NCBI RefSeq assembly: GCF_963676325.1
Contig: NZ_OY781099.1
Coordinates: 2,790,001-2,854,000, forward strand
Origin: an uncultured Bacteroides sp.
GTDB taxonomy: Bacteria > Bacteroidota > Bacteroidia > Bacteroidales > Bacteroidaceae
DNA: 64,000 nt
Reading direction: 5' to 3'
In this document: piece after piece, positions 8,422 through 16,734 of the stretch
Position numbering within the stretch: position 1 is the first letter of the stretch
Layout: every line of letters starts with the position of its first letter
Translations under genes and position numbers: made by a program
Notes under the pieces: generated by a model
What the model was told of the DNA's origin: nothing
What the model saw: the letters and a program-made list of their open reading frames with translations, nothing else
Databases searched by the model: none

Positions 8422-8826
8422 ATGAAAGCATCCGAACTATACACAAAAACAATAGAGGGCTACAAGCAGGAAATTAGTGTCAGTCTTATTACTTTGCGTG
8501 ATTACTGTAAAACACATCATGTAAATTATAAGGGTATTCAACTCTGGATGTCCAGAAATTCAATTACTGTAGCCCAGTTGAAAAGAGAAATCACTGTGCA
8601 TTCTGATTCTTCTTCTGATTTTTCGGTTGTCCAAACAGAATCAGGGCAACGGATTTATCCTCTATCTTTTCAGACAGGGGGAGTTCAAAAAGAAGACATC
8701 TGTAAGAACACTTATTCATGTGTGAAAGGAGTGAATATAACTTTCCCCGATGGAGTGATTGTTTCGATTAAAGAGATAACCCAGGAAGATCTTAATAAAT
8801 TTATTCTTTCATGTAATACCCATTAA
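8422..8826 (+). CDS. tnpA: IS66 accessory protein TnpA
   Basis: A 134-residue protein with an N-terminal helix-turn-helix-like segment (SLITLRDYCKTHHVNYKGIQ then WMSRN), the pattern of the small first-frame proteins of IS66 elements. It is the first gene of the element, starts 20 bases after the -7 box, and ends 4 bases before tnpB, so the two are probably translated together. In IS66 elements TnpA and TnpB are needed with TnpC for transposition; their biochemical roles are not settled. The C-terminal half (about residues 70-134) shows no recognisable motif. Confidence 0.85.
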   Translation: MKASELYTKTIEGYKQEISVSLITLRDYCKTHHVNYKGIQLWMSRNSITVAQLKREITVHSDSSSDFSVVQTESGQRIYPLSFQTGGVQKEDICKNTYSCVKGVNITFPDGVIVSIKEITQEDLNKFILSCNTH

Positions 8827-8830
8827 TAGT

Positions 8831-9190
8831 ATGTTTGCACTTACAGAATCCATGAGCTACTATCTCTGTCCTCACTATGTGGACATGCGAAAAGGTATCT
8901 ATTCTTTGTACCAGTTGGTAAAGTCAGACATGAAACGGAACCCGCTATCGGGAGAAGTTTTTCTGTTTGTAGGTAAGAACAGAGAGTCAATCAAGATCTT
9001 GCACTGGGAGAACGGAGGTTTTGTTTTATATCAGAAGAAACTTGAAAGAGGAACTTTTGAGATACCCCGTTTTAATCCTTCCAGCGGTCAGTATGAGATG
9101 AAATGGACGACGTTCGTTCTGATAATGGAGGGCGTCTGCATCCGTTCCGCAAAATACAGAAAACGATTCTATACAGATTTAATACGTTGA
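8831..9190 (+). CDS. tnpB: IS66 accessory protein TnpB (IS66 Orf2-like)
   Basis: A 119-residue protein of the IS66 Orf2 family, recognised from YVDMRKGIYSLYQLV near the N-terminus and from FLFVGKNRESIKILHWENGGFVLYQKKLERG, the core signature of the family. Length and position behind tnpA are as expected. It is the best conserved of the two accessory proteins and required for transposition in studied IS66 members. A 73-base gap separates it from tnpC. Confidence 0.93.
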   Translation: MFALTESMSYYLCPHYVDMRKGIYSLYQLVKSDMKRNPLSGEVFLFVGKNRESIKILHWENGGFVLYQKKLERGTFEIPRFNPSSGQYEMKWTTFVLIMEGVCIRSAKYRKRFYTDLIR

Positions 9191-9251
9191 TATATAAATA
9201 TATAGATAAGTAATAACCTTTATTTTTCTTGGTAATCCTAACAATTATTCG

Positions 9252-9264
9252 TACCTTTAAGGTA
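9252..9264 (+). promoter_or_regulatory. Palindrome over the tnpC start region
   Basis: TACCTTTAAGGTA is a 6-bp inverted repeat around one central T, directly overlapping the A of the tnpC ATG at 9264. It includes the purine stretch AAGG that would serve as a weak ribosome-binding site, and its first half resembles a -7 box (TACCTTTA). Confidence 0.45.
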
Positions 9265-10856
9265 TGAATTACAAACGGATTGTTGAACTATTAGAAGATC
9301 AGCTCAGACTTTCTTCCGAAAGAGAAAAGGCTCTGCTGGAGCAAAATAGGCAGCAGTCTGCACTACTTCAGCAGCAGTCTGCGCAGATAGAAAGGCTATC
9401 TGTACAGACTGCTATTCTAACCGATACGGTCCGTTCACTGGAAGAATCCCTTCTTCAGAAGAAAGGCAACATACAAGTGCTGACCGGTAAGAACCGGGGA
9501 CTGGGCAAACTCTTGTCCAACAAATCAGAAAAGATAGTTCCTCAAATCAAAGAGGAGGATAAAGTGGAAGAAAAGCCTCGTCCATCACTGAAAGAACGTG
9601 GTAACAACAACGCCAAACGTAAAGAGTATTTTGATCTGAAAACCATTATTGATGAGGTTTACCCCAATGATCCCGGCTTTGATAAGGAAAAATCCAAAAT
9701 CATTAGTTATGTGGACTCTATCCGGTATGAATACATCCCACCTCAGTTTGTCAAACACATCTACCGACTGTACAACTGTTTGTTTAATGAGAAGATGTAT
9801 ACCGCAAAAGCGCCAAGAACTCCGCTGCAGAACTCTAACTACGACGGTTCTTTCATGGCTGGAATACTACAACTCAGATACATCTACTCCATGCCCGTTG
9901 AACGAATCATCAAATTGTTTGGCGAGCAGGGATTTGAATTGAACAAAGCTACAGCTCACTCCCTGATTAAGAAATCCGCCTGGATGCTGGATCGTTTGGA
10001 TGAAGTCTTAAGAAAAACGATTCTTGAGGACAGTTACCTTTGTATGGATGAAAGCTACTATACCGTACTGACTCCAGAGAAAAACGAAAAAGGGAAAGGT
10101 GTTCGCAAAGGCTATATATGGGCAGCTCTTGCAAATCAAAAGAAACTCATACAATACTTTTATGAAAAGGGTTCCCGCTCACGTGAAGTTCTGACCAATT
10201 ATATCGGGGAAGAGTACAAAGGAGCCATCCAATCGGACGGACTTATAGATTATAAAATCCTTGAGACTGATGAATATCCCCATATAATAAGACTTTCCTG
10301 CTTTCAACACTGCAAGCGTAAGTTCCTGGATATTGAAGCAGATAAGGATGCCACTCAAATAATAGATGTTATCAATAAGCTTTATAGGAAAGAGCATAAA
10401 ATCGGGAAGCATTGGAAACCCGACAGGATATTAGAATACAGAAAAAAGTATGCCCCACCCATATTAAAGGAACTCAAAAGAAAACTCTTAAAAATACAAT
10501 CCAATCCTTCCATGCTTCCAAAGAGCCCACTCTCGAAGGCGATTAATTATACCCTGAACGAGTATGACGCATTGTGCAATTATATAGACAGACCAGAATA
10601 TGCCCTTGATAATAATGCCATAGAACGATACATGCGGTACATAAGCTTAAGCAGGAAGAACTCTCTGTTTTGCGGAAGCCACGACGGAGCAAAGAGAACA
10701 GCGCTGCTTTACTCACTGGCTTGCTCATGCAGGCTAAATGGAATAAACACGTTCGAATACTTTACGGATATATTAAACCGGATGGCTTATATCAATCCCA
10801 ATGCATCCGATGAAGTTTATCAGAAACTACTTCCGAATTCCTGGACAAAAGAATAA
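9264..10856 (+). CDS. tnpC: IS66 family transposase TnpC
   Basis: A 530-residue DDE transposase. Residues 1-75 form a coiled coil rich in Gln and Leu (leucine-zipper-like), as is usual for TnpC. Acidic residues spaced as a catalytic triad are Asp262 (CMDESYY), Asp325 (IQSDGL) and Glu454 (NNAIERYMR), the last within the conserved C-terminal signature that continues RKNSLFCGSHDGA. There is no frameshift. The protein cuts and joins DNA at the 20-bp terminal repeats. It ends 31 bases before the right terminal repeat, leaving no room for cargo genes. Confidence 0.95.
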   Translation: MNYKRIVELLEDQLRLSSEREKALLEQNRQQSALLQQQSAQIERLSVQTAILTDTVRSLEESLLQKKGNIQVLTGKNRGLGKLLSNKSEKIVPQIKEEDKVEEKPRPSLKERGNNNAKRKEYFDLKTIIDEVYPNDPGFDKEKSKIISYVDSIRYEYIPPQFVKHIYRLYNCLFNEKMYTAKAPRTPLQNSNYDGSFMAGILQLRYIYSMPVERIIKLFGEQGFELNKATAHSLIKKSAWMLDRLDEVLRKTILEDSYLCMDESYYTVLTPEKNEKGKGVRKGYIWAALANQKKLIQYFYEKGSRSREVLTNYIGEEYKGAIQSDGLIDYKILETDEYPHIIRLSCFQHCKRKFLDIEADKDATQIIDVINKLYRKEHKIGKHWKPDRILEYRKKYAPPILKELKRKLLKIQSNPSMLPKSPLSKAINYTLNEYDALCNYIDRPEYALDNNAIERYMRYISLSRKNSLFCGSHDGAKRTALLYSLACSCRLNGINTFEYFTDILNRMAYINPNASDEVYQKLLPNSWTKE

Positions 10857-10887
10857 ACCTACTATAAGCCCAGAAAACATTTTATAG

Positions 10888-10907
10888 GGTATCGCGGAGA
10901 CGCTTAC
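10888..10907 (-). repeat. IS66 right terminal inverted repeat
   Basis: Exact reverse complement of 8348-8367, starting GGTATCGCGG and ending CGCTTAC at the element boundary. Confidence 0.95.
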
Positions 10908-10915
10908 GTTGAAAT
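10908..10915. repeat. Target site duplication, right copy (IS66)
   Basis: GTTGAAAT, identical to 8340-8347. Confidence 0.92.
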
Positions 10916-11068
10916 AGTGAGGGATCGGCCTTTTTGTTAGGGTTCAGTGATGTTTCAAAACCAATCCATCACTGGTATAATAATATGATTTACACCACAT
11001 TAGTCCCAATTTGTGAGGGAGTGAGGGATGAAAATATATTTCCCCGGATGGATTTGTATTTTCAGGCT
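10916..11068. repeat. Repeat region copy A (right half) before mfd
   Basis: Non-coding remainder of the region split by IS66. It contains an 8-bp hairpin (CAGTGATG 10945-10952 with CATCACTG 10967-10974) and two GTGAGGG words, matching in style the CTCAC-rich segment left of the element. It separates the IS from the convergent mfd stop codon. Confidence 0.5.
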
Positions 11069-14000
11069 CTACATTACATACATCTCACTAAGAATACCTA
11101 CCGCTGTTTCTACTGTTTCAATGTTTTTTATAATCATGCTTCTGCGGTTATGCTGTTCCCGAAGCTGACAGTTACGGGAATATTTCTGCAGATAACTAAT
11201 TACCTTATCAAATGCTTCTGACTGATAGTAAGGTGATTCAGGGTTGTTGACAAAGAACAGAGTCATTTTTCCTGCTTTCATAAAGACCTTTTCTGCACCT
11301 AACTTCTTTGCATAACGACGGAGGCGGACAATGCGCATCAGCTCAAGTCCTTCTTTCGGTATTTTGCCGAAGCGGTCTTCCAGACGACTCTGGAAGTTCT
11401 GCACTTCCTCGTCGGTTTCCATACTATCCAGTTCACGATAAAGAAGCATTCTTTCACTGCTGCTGGGAATATATTCGTCAGGGAAAAGCAATTCCAGATC
11501 GCTTTCCACGGTGCACTCCTGCACAAAATTTTGTCCGCTAATCTTTTCTTCTCCTGCTACAAGCTCTTCGGCATAAAGTTCAGCGAACTCATCCGTCTTC
11601 AATTCATTTACAGCTTCGGTAAGAATCTTCTGATAAGTTTCATATCCCAGGTCGGCTATAAATCCGCTTTGCTCAGCCCCAAGCATGTTTCCCGCACCGC
11701 GAATGTCAAGATCCTGCATAGCAATGTGAATTCCACTACCCAAATCACTAAAGTTCTCGATAGCTTGCAGTCGGCGTTTGGCTTCAGTAGTGAGACTACT
11801 AAGCGGTGGAGCCAATAAATAGCAAAATGCTTTCTTATTTCCACGACCTACACGACCACGCAACTGGTGAAGATCACTCAATCCAAAGTTTTGTGCATTA
11901 TTAATAATGATGGTATTCACATTGGGAATATCAATTCCACTCTCAATAATTGAAGTGGCAATCAATATATCATAATCGTAATTTATAAAATCAAGGATAA
12001 TCTTTTCCAGTTTATCGGGTTCCATCTGTCCGTGTCCCACACAGATGCGGGCATCGGGAACCAGACGATGAATCATTCCTTCCAGTTCGTATATATTCTG
12101 AATGCGGTTATTCACCAGGAATACCTGACCATTACGACTCATCTCGAAATTAATTGCTTCACCAATAATGTCTTCATTAAAGGTATGAACTTCTGTTTGT
12201 ATCGGGTATCGGTTAGGCGGAGGCGTACTAATGACCGAAAGATCACGGGCACCCATCAATGAGAACTGCAACGTTCGGGGAATAGGCGTTGCTGTCATAG
12301 TCAACGTATCCACATTCACCTTCAATTGTCTGAGCTTCTCTTTCACAGATACTCCAAACTTCTGCTCTTCATCAACAATTAGCAGACCAATATCCTTAAA
12401 CTTTACCTGTTTCCCTATAATTTTGTGTGTACCTATCAGTACACCAATCTTTCCTTCTTTAAGATCATCAAGAATAGCCTTCACCTCTGCAGGCTTACGG
12501 GCACGACTCAGATAATCTACTCTGCAAGGAAAATCCTTTAATCGTTCACTAAATGTTTTGAAATGCTGCAAAGCTAAAACGGTAGTAGGTACCAGCACCG
12601 CTACTTGCTTATTATCAGCTGCCGCTTTAAAGGCTGCACGTACCGCAATTTCCGTTTTTCCAAAACCAACATCCCCGCAAACAAGTCGGTCCATCGGCAT
12701 TTCACGCTCCATATCACTCTTCACATCCTGCGTAGTTTTCAGCTGATCGGGCGTATCTTCATAGATAAATGATGCTTCAAGTTCGTGTTGCAGGAAGGAA
12801 TCGGGACTAAAACTGAAGCCCTTTTCCTCTTTCCGTTGCGAATAAAGCTTTATCAAGTCGCGGGCAATATCTTTAATCTTGGTTTTGGTTCGTTCCTTTA
12901 ACTTCTCCCATGCACCGGTACCCAGTTTATTCAGTCGAGGAGGTTCGCCTTCCTTGCCTTTATATTTAGAGACCTTATGCAAAGAGTGGATACTAACCAT
13001 CACCACATCCTCGTTTTGATAAACAAGTTTCATCACTTCCTGAGTAGTGCCTCCGGTTGGAATACGAATTAATCCGGCAAACCGGCCTACTCCATGGTCG
13101 GTATGCACCACATAATCGCCCACCTGATACTGATTCAATTCCTTTAATGTGAGAGCCACCTTTCCGCTTCTCGCATTATCACTTTTTAAGTTGTACTTAT
13201 GATAACGGTCAAAAATCTGATGATCGGTAAAGAAGCAACAATGCAGCGTGTTATCTATAAAGCCTTCGTGCAGGGTTTTATCAACAGAAGTAAAAGGAAT
13301 ATGATCATTTCTGTCTTCAAAGATAGCACGGATACGATCCGTCTGCTTAACACTGTCCGACAATATATAAATCTGATAGTTCTGTTCCAGATAGCTCTTC
13401 AGTGAATTGCTTACCAGATCGAAATTCTTGTGGAATATAGGCTGAGCAGAACAGCTGAATTCAACCGTAGCCTGAGGTGTTCCGGTAGGTTTATTTCCAA
13501 ACTCTATCCGGCGGAAATCCAATGCGCGGACTGTAAACTCTGAACCGTCAATCAGCTTTTGCTCCAGATTTACGTAACCCTCCTCATTTTCTTCCTGCGC
13601 AACCAAGGCTTGTGGAGAAAGCGCTTCATCGTGAACCGCCTGAATCCGTTCACGCAACCATAGAAAATCTTTGGTTGCTATAATAGTTTCCTCCAGAATA
13701 AAGTCGAGAAAAGAAACTTCTTCTCCTACCCCATTAGTCAGTTCGGGCACAATAGCAATGCTTTCTTTCCTTTCTTTGGAAAGCTGAGTATCTACTTCAA
13801 AGCTTCTGATACTTTCAACCTCATCTCCAAAGAAATCAATACGGTAAGGGTATTCAGAAGAAAAAGAATACACATCGATAATACTTCCGCGCACAGCATA
13901 TTGTCCGGGCTCATAAACATAGTCCACCCGTTCAAAGCCATAATTAGATAGCATTTCCGTAATAAATCCTGTATCAACATGTTCGCCTACATGCAGCTTT

Positions 14001-14431
14001 AATGTTTTATCAGTCAGTTCATCACGGGAAACAACTTTCTCCGCCAGCGCATCAGGATAAGTCACCACACACAAAGGCTCTTCCGTCTTTTGCAGACGGC
14101 TCAGCACTTCTGTGCGAAGAATTTCATTAGCAGCATCTTTTTGTCCGTACTTTATTGCTCTTCGATAAGAAGAGGGGAAGAATAAAATCTTCTCCGACCC
14201 GTTAATCTGGGTAAGATCATGATAGAAATACCCGGCTTCTTCAAGGTCGCCCAAAATAAAAACAAACGAATTTTTGCTACTCTTAACGAGTGTGGATAAG
14301 AAAAGAGCTGCGGAAGAGGCGCAAAGGCCTCCCAGAAAAATCGTCTTTACCGAAGATTCTTCCAGCAGCTTAGCCACCGCTCCCGTTCCGGGATGTTTGG
14401 CATATAGGCTCTGTAATTCTGTTATATTCAT
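11069..14431 (-). CDS. mfd: Transcription-repair coupling factor Mfd
   Basis: A 1120-residue ATP-dependent translocase that removes stalled RNA polymerase at DNA lesions and recruits UvrA. The ATG at 14431 (MNITELQSLYAKHPG) is preferred to one four codons earlier because it matches the usual start of the family. Domains in order are a UvrB-like N-terminal module, a CarD-like RNA polymerase-interaction domain (YQVGDYVVHTDHGVGRFAGL), a helicase motor with Walker A CGDVGFGKTE and Walker B VDEEQ, the TRG motif region with TATPIPRTL, and the C-terminal TRCF domain. Length is normal. It is convergent with ygiQ across the IS66 element and divergent from the sugar transferase gene. Confidence 0.97.
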   Translation of the reverse strand: MNITELQSLYAKHPGTGAVAKLLEESSVKTIFLGGLCASSAALFLSTLVKSSKNSFVFILGDLEEAGYFYHDLTQINGSEKILFFPSSYRRAIKYGQKDAANEILRTEVLSRLQKTEEPLCVVTYPDALAEKVVSRDELTDKTLKLHVGEHVDTGFITEMLSNYGFERVDYVYEPGQYAVRGSIIDVYSFSSEYPYRIDFFGDEVESIRSFEVDTQLSKERKESIAIVPELTNGVGEEVSFLDFILEETIIATKDFLWLRERIQAVHDEALSPQALVAQEENEEGYVNLEQKLIDGSEFTVRALDFRRIEFGNKPTGTPQATVEFSCSAQPIFHKNFDLVSNSLKSYLEQNYQIYILSDSVKQTDRIRAIFEDRNDHIPFTSVDKTLHEGFIDNTLHCCFFTDHQIFDRYHKYNLKSDNARSGKVALTLKELNQYQVGDYVVHTDHGVGRFAGLIRIPTGGTTQEVMKLVYQNEDVVMVSIHSLHKVSKYKGKEGEPPRLNKLGTGAWEKLKERTKTKIKDIARDLIKLYSQRKEEKGFSFSPDSFLQHELEASFIYEDTPDQLKTTQDVKSDMEREMPMDRLVCGDVGFGKTEIAVRAAFKAAADNKQVAVLVPTTVLALQHFKTFSERLKDFPCRVDYLSRARKPAEVKAILDDLKEGKIGVLIGTHKIIGKQVKFKDIGLLIVDEEQKFGVSVKEKLRQLKVNVDTLTMTATPIPRTLQFSLMGARDLSVISTPPPNRYPIQTEVHTFNEDIIGEAINFEMSRNGQVFLVNNRIQNIYELEGMIHRLVPDARICVGHGQMEPDKLEKIILDFINYDYDILIATSIIESGIDIPNVNTIIINNAQNFGLSDLHQLRGRVGRGNKKAFCYLLAPPLSSLTTEAKRRLQAIENFSDLGSGIHIAMQDLDIRGAGNMLGAEQSGFIADLGYETYQKILTEAVNELKTDEFAELYAEELVAGEEKISGQNFVQECTVESDLELLFPDEYIPSSSERMLLYRELDSMETDEEVQNFQSRLEDRFGKIPKEGLELMRIVRLRRYAKKLGAEKVFMKAGKMTLFFVNNPESPYYQSEAFDKVISYLQKYSRNCQLREQHNRRSMIIKNIETVETAVGILSEMYVM

Positions 14432-14572
14432 AAAATAGCACATTTCCTCACCGCAGATTATGAATCACATCAGTCCGTTTATCCCATATAAAACGATTGT
14501 CTCTGATTTAATTAAAAACAACCATTCAAAGGGCTTTTGTGAACTACGGTGAAAAGAAACTAATGTTAGCTG

Positions 14573-14580
14573 CAAAATTA
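14573..14580 (-). promoter_or_regulatory. Possible -7 element of mfd
   Basis: CAAAATTA on the plus strand reads TAATTTTG on the minus strand, a match to TAnnTTTG about 140 bases upstream of the mfd ATG. No convincing -33 element was found at the normal distance. Confidence 0.4.
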
Positions 14581-14600
14581 CTAAAAATATATGGTTCTCT

Positions 14601-14630
14601 TTTGCGGGTACAATAATTTAACTACTTTTG
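14601..14630 (+). promoter_or_regulatory. Promoter of the sugar transferase-pyrC operon
   Basis: TTTG at 14601-14604, 18 bases, then TACTTTTG at 14623-14630, both matching the Bacteroides consensus. The predicted transcript starts shortly before the ATG at 14654, which excludes the earlier in-frame ATG at 14591. Confidence 0.75.
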
Positions 14631-14653
14631 TCCTACTAATTACACATAAATAT

Positions 14654-15397
14654 ATGCAAGCTTCCGACAGTATCGTTATAATTCCTACCTACAATGAGAA
14701 GGAAAACATTGAAAACATAATCCGCGCAGTATTCGGACTAGAAAAAATATTTCATATTTTGATCATTGAAGATGGATCACCGGACGGCACTGCCTCTATT
14801 GTTAAACGCCTGCAGCTTGAGTTTCCTGAGCGTTTGTTTATGATTGAACGGGCAGGAAAACAAGGATTGGGAACTGCATATATTGCCGGTTTCCGCTGGG
14901 CAATTGAAAAGAAATACGATTTTGTCTTTGAAATGGATGCCGATTTTTCTCACAACCCAAATGATTTACCCCGACTTTATCATGCATGTACAGCATTAGG
15001 TGGCGATGTAGCTATTGGTTCCCGCTATGTGAGTGGAGTAAATGTGGTGAACTGGCCTATGAGCCGCGTGCTTATGTCTTACTTCGCCTCTAAATATGTT
15101 CGTTTTATAACAGGTTTGCCTATTGCAGATACCACTGCAGGATTCAAATGCTACCGCCGGGAAGTATTGGAAACTATTGAATTGGACAAGATCCGATTCA
15201 AAGGATATGCTTTCCAGATTGAGATGAAATTCATGGCCTACAAGTCTGGCTTTAATATATTAGAAGTTCCTGTAATCTTTGTAAACCGTGAAGTAGGAAC
15301 ATCCAAAATGAATAGTGGAATATTCGGTGAAGCAGTTATGGGAGTTATTCAGCTAAAATTTGACAGTCTTTTCCGTAAATACCCACAAAAGAAATGA
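14654..15397 (+). CDS. Polyprenol monophosphomannose synthase (GT2, dolichyl-phosphate mannosyltransferase-like)
   Basis: A 247-residue family 2 glycosyltransferase. The N-terminal SIVIIPTYNEKENIENII, the LIIEDGSPDGTA segment and the DxD metal/nucleotide motif in EMDADFSHNP are those of dolichyl- or polyprenyl-phosphate mannose synthases, which transfer a hexose from GDP- or UDP-sugar to a lipid phosphate carrier at the inner membrane. The usual DTTAGFKCYRREVLE segment is present; no C-terminal membrane domain is found, as in Ppm1-type soluble enzymes. The start follows the promoter at 14601-14630. Its TGA overlaps the ATG of pyrC (ATGA), so the genes are translationally coupled. The donor and the acceptor glycan cannot be read from the sequence. 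Confidence 0.9.
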   Translation: MQASDSIVIIPTYNEKENIENIIRAVFGLEKIFHILIIEDGSPDGTASIVKRLQLEFPERLFMIERAGKQGLGTAYIAGFRWAIEKKYDFVFEMDADFSHNPNDLPRLYHACTALGGDVAIGSRYVSGVNVVNWPMSRVLMSYFASKYVRFITGLPIADTTAGFKCYRREVLETIELDKIRFKGYAFQIEMKFMAYKSGFNILEVPVIFVNREVGTSKMNSGIFGEAVMGVIQLKFDSLFRKYPQKK

Positions 15398-16731
15398 AAC
15401 GCACATTAATTAAAAGCGCTACCATCATTAATGAAGGACGTAGTTTTACCGGTTCTGTAGTTATTGAAGGTGATAAAATAGCCAAAGTCATTGAAGGAAC
15501 AGTTGTTCCCGAAGAAACATATAGTGAAATAATCGATGCCAAAGGGAAATACCTGATCCCGGGTGTTATTGATGATCATGTGCATTTCCGTGATCCGGGA
15601 CTGACACATAAAGCAGATATTTTCAGTGAAAGCCGTGCAGCAGCCGCTGGAGGTGTAACATCCTTCATGGATATGCCCAATACGCAGCCTCAGACTACGG
15701 ACATTGAAACACTGAATGCTAAATTTCAGCTGGGTGCCGAGAAGAGTCTGGTTAACTACTCTTTCTATTTCGGAGCAACCAATAGTAATTCCGACCTACT
15801 TTCAAAGTTAGATCCTCATCGTGTGTGCGGAGTTAAACTGTTTATGGGCTCAAGCACAGGAAATATGCTTGTTGACCGCAGAGACAGTCTGCTGAAAGTT
15901 TTTGGTGGAACCGATCTTATTATCGCAGCACATTGCGAGGATGCTGCAATTATTGCAGAAAACACCCGCAAGGCAAAAGAAAAATACGGAGATGATCCTG
16001 ATATGAGATTTCATTCTCTTATAAGAAATGCTCAGGCATGTTATGCATCTTCGGCTCTGGCAGTGGAACTTGCAGAGAAAACAGGTGCAAGGCTTCACGT
16101 TCTTCATATTTCCACCGGAATGGAACTGGAGCTATTCAAGAATGCCCCGCTCAGTGAAAAGAAAATAACCGCCGAAGTATGTGTTCCTCATATCGCATTC
16201 TGCGATGATATGTACAAACAACTTGGCACACGCATTAAGTGTAATCCGGCAATTAAGACCGCTCTTGATCGCAGCGTACTGATAGATGCCATCACAGAAA
16301 ACCGCATTGACGTAGTGGCTACCGACCATGCTCCTCACCTTTTATCAGAAAAAGAAGGTGGTGCTTTGCGTGCAGTTTCAGGTATGCCAATGATTCAATT
16401 CTCACTCACTGCGATGCTTGAACTGGCTACTCCCGAAACATTCTCTAAAGAACAGGTGGTACAGAAAATGTGTCATGCTCCGGCAGAACTTTTCAAGATT
16501 AACAATCGCGGATATATTCGTGAAGGCTATCAGGCCGACCTTGTAATAGTGAATCCAAATACCAGGTGGACATTGACTAAAGAGGCTGTTCTCAGCAAAT
16601 GTGGTTGGAGCCCATTGGAAAATTACTCCTTCTCAAACAAAGTGGAACGCACATTTGTTAATGGTCATACTGTTTTTGATAACGGACAATTAGATGAATC
16701 GTATCGCGGACAGGAATTAAGATTCAGATAA
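15394..16731 (+). CDS. pyrC: Dihydroorotase
   Basis: A 445-residue amidohydrolase of the long bacterial (class I) dihydroorotase type. DDHVHFRDPGLTHK carries the first zinc-binding HxH, followed by the substrate-binding FMDMPNTQPQTT, a metal-bridging Lys in VCGVKLFMGSS, HCED and HIST for further metal histidines, and the catalytic Asp in ATDHAPHLLSEKEGG. It interconverts carbamoyl aspartate and dihydroorotate in pyrimidine synthesis. The start overlaps the stop of the sugar transferase by 4 bases and the next gene begins 3 bases after its stop, so the three form one operon. No other pyr gene is next to it. Confidence 0.95.
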   Translation: MKRTLIKSATIINEGRSFTGSVVIEGDKIAKVIEGTVVPEETYSEIIDAKGKYLIPGVIDDHVHFRDPGLTHKADIFSESRAAAAGGVTSFMDMPNTQPQTTDIETLNAKFQLGAEKSLVNYSFYFGATNSNSDLLSKLDPHRVCGVKLFMGSSTGNMLVDRRDSLLKVFGGTDLIIAAHCEDAAIIAENTRKAKEKYGDDPDMRFHSLIRNAQACYASSALAVELAEKTGARLHVLHISTGMELELFKNAPLSEKKITAEVCVPHIAFCDDMYKQLGTRIKCNPAIKTALDRSVLIDAITENRIDVVATDHAPHLLSEKEGGALRAVSGMPMIQFSLTAMLELATPETFSKEQVVQKMCHAPAELFKINNRGYIREGYQADLVIVNPNTRWTLTKEAVLSKCGWSPLENYSFSNKVERTFVNGHTVFDNGQLDESYRGQELRFR

Positions 16732-16734
16732 ACT

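Larger units (their letters stand above)
8348..10907 (+). mobile_element. Complete IS66-family insertion sequence
   Basis: A 2560-base element bounded by perfect 20-bp inverted repeats beginning GTAAGCG and flanked by an exact 8-bp duplication. It carries the three genes of the family in order: tnpA (8422-8826), tnpB (8831-9190) and tnpC (9264-10856). All frames are intact, and with perfect ends the element looks recently inserted and possibly active. It lies between ygiQ and mfd in a non-coding repeat region and disrupts no recognisable gene. Confidence 0.95.

Noticed and set aside
10934..11221. 95-residue open frame after IS66
   Set aside because: It overlaps the end of mfd on the other strand and the repeat region; not believed to be coding.
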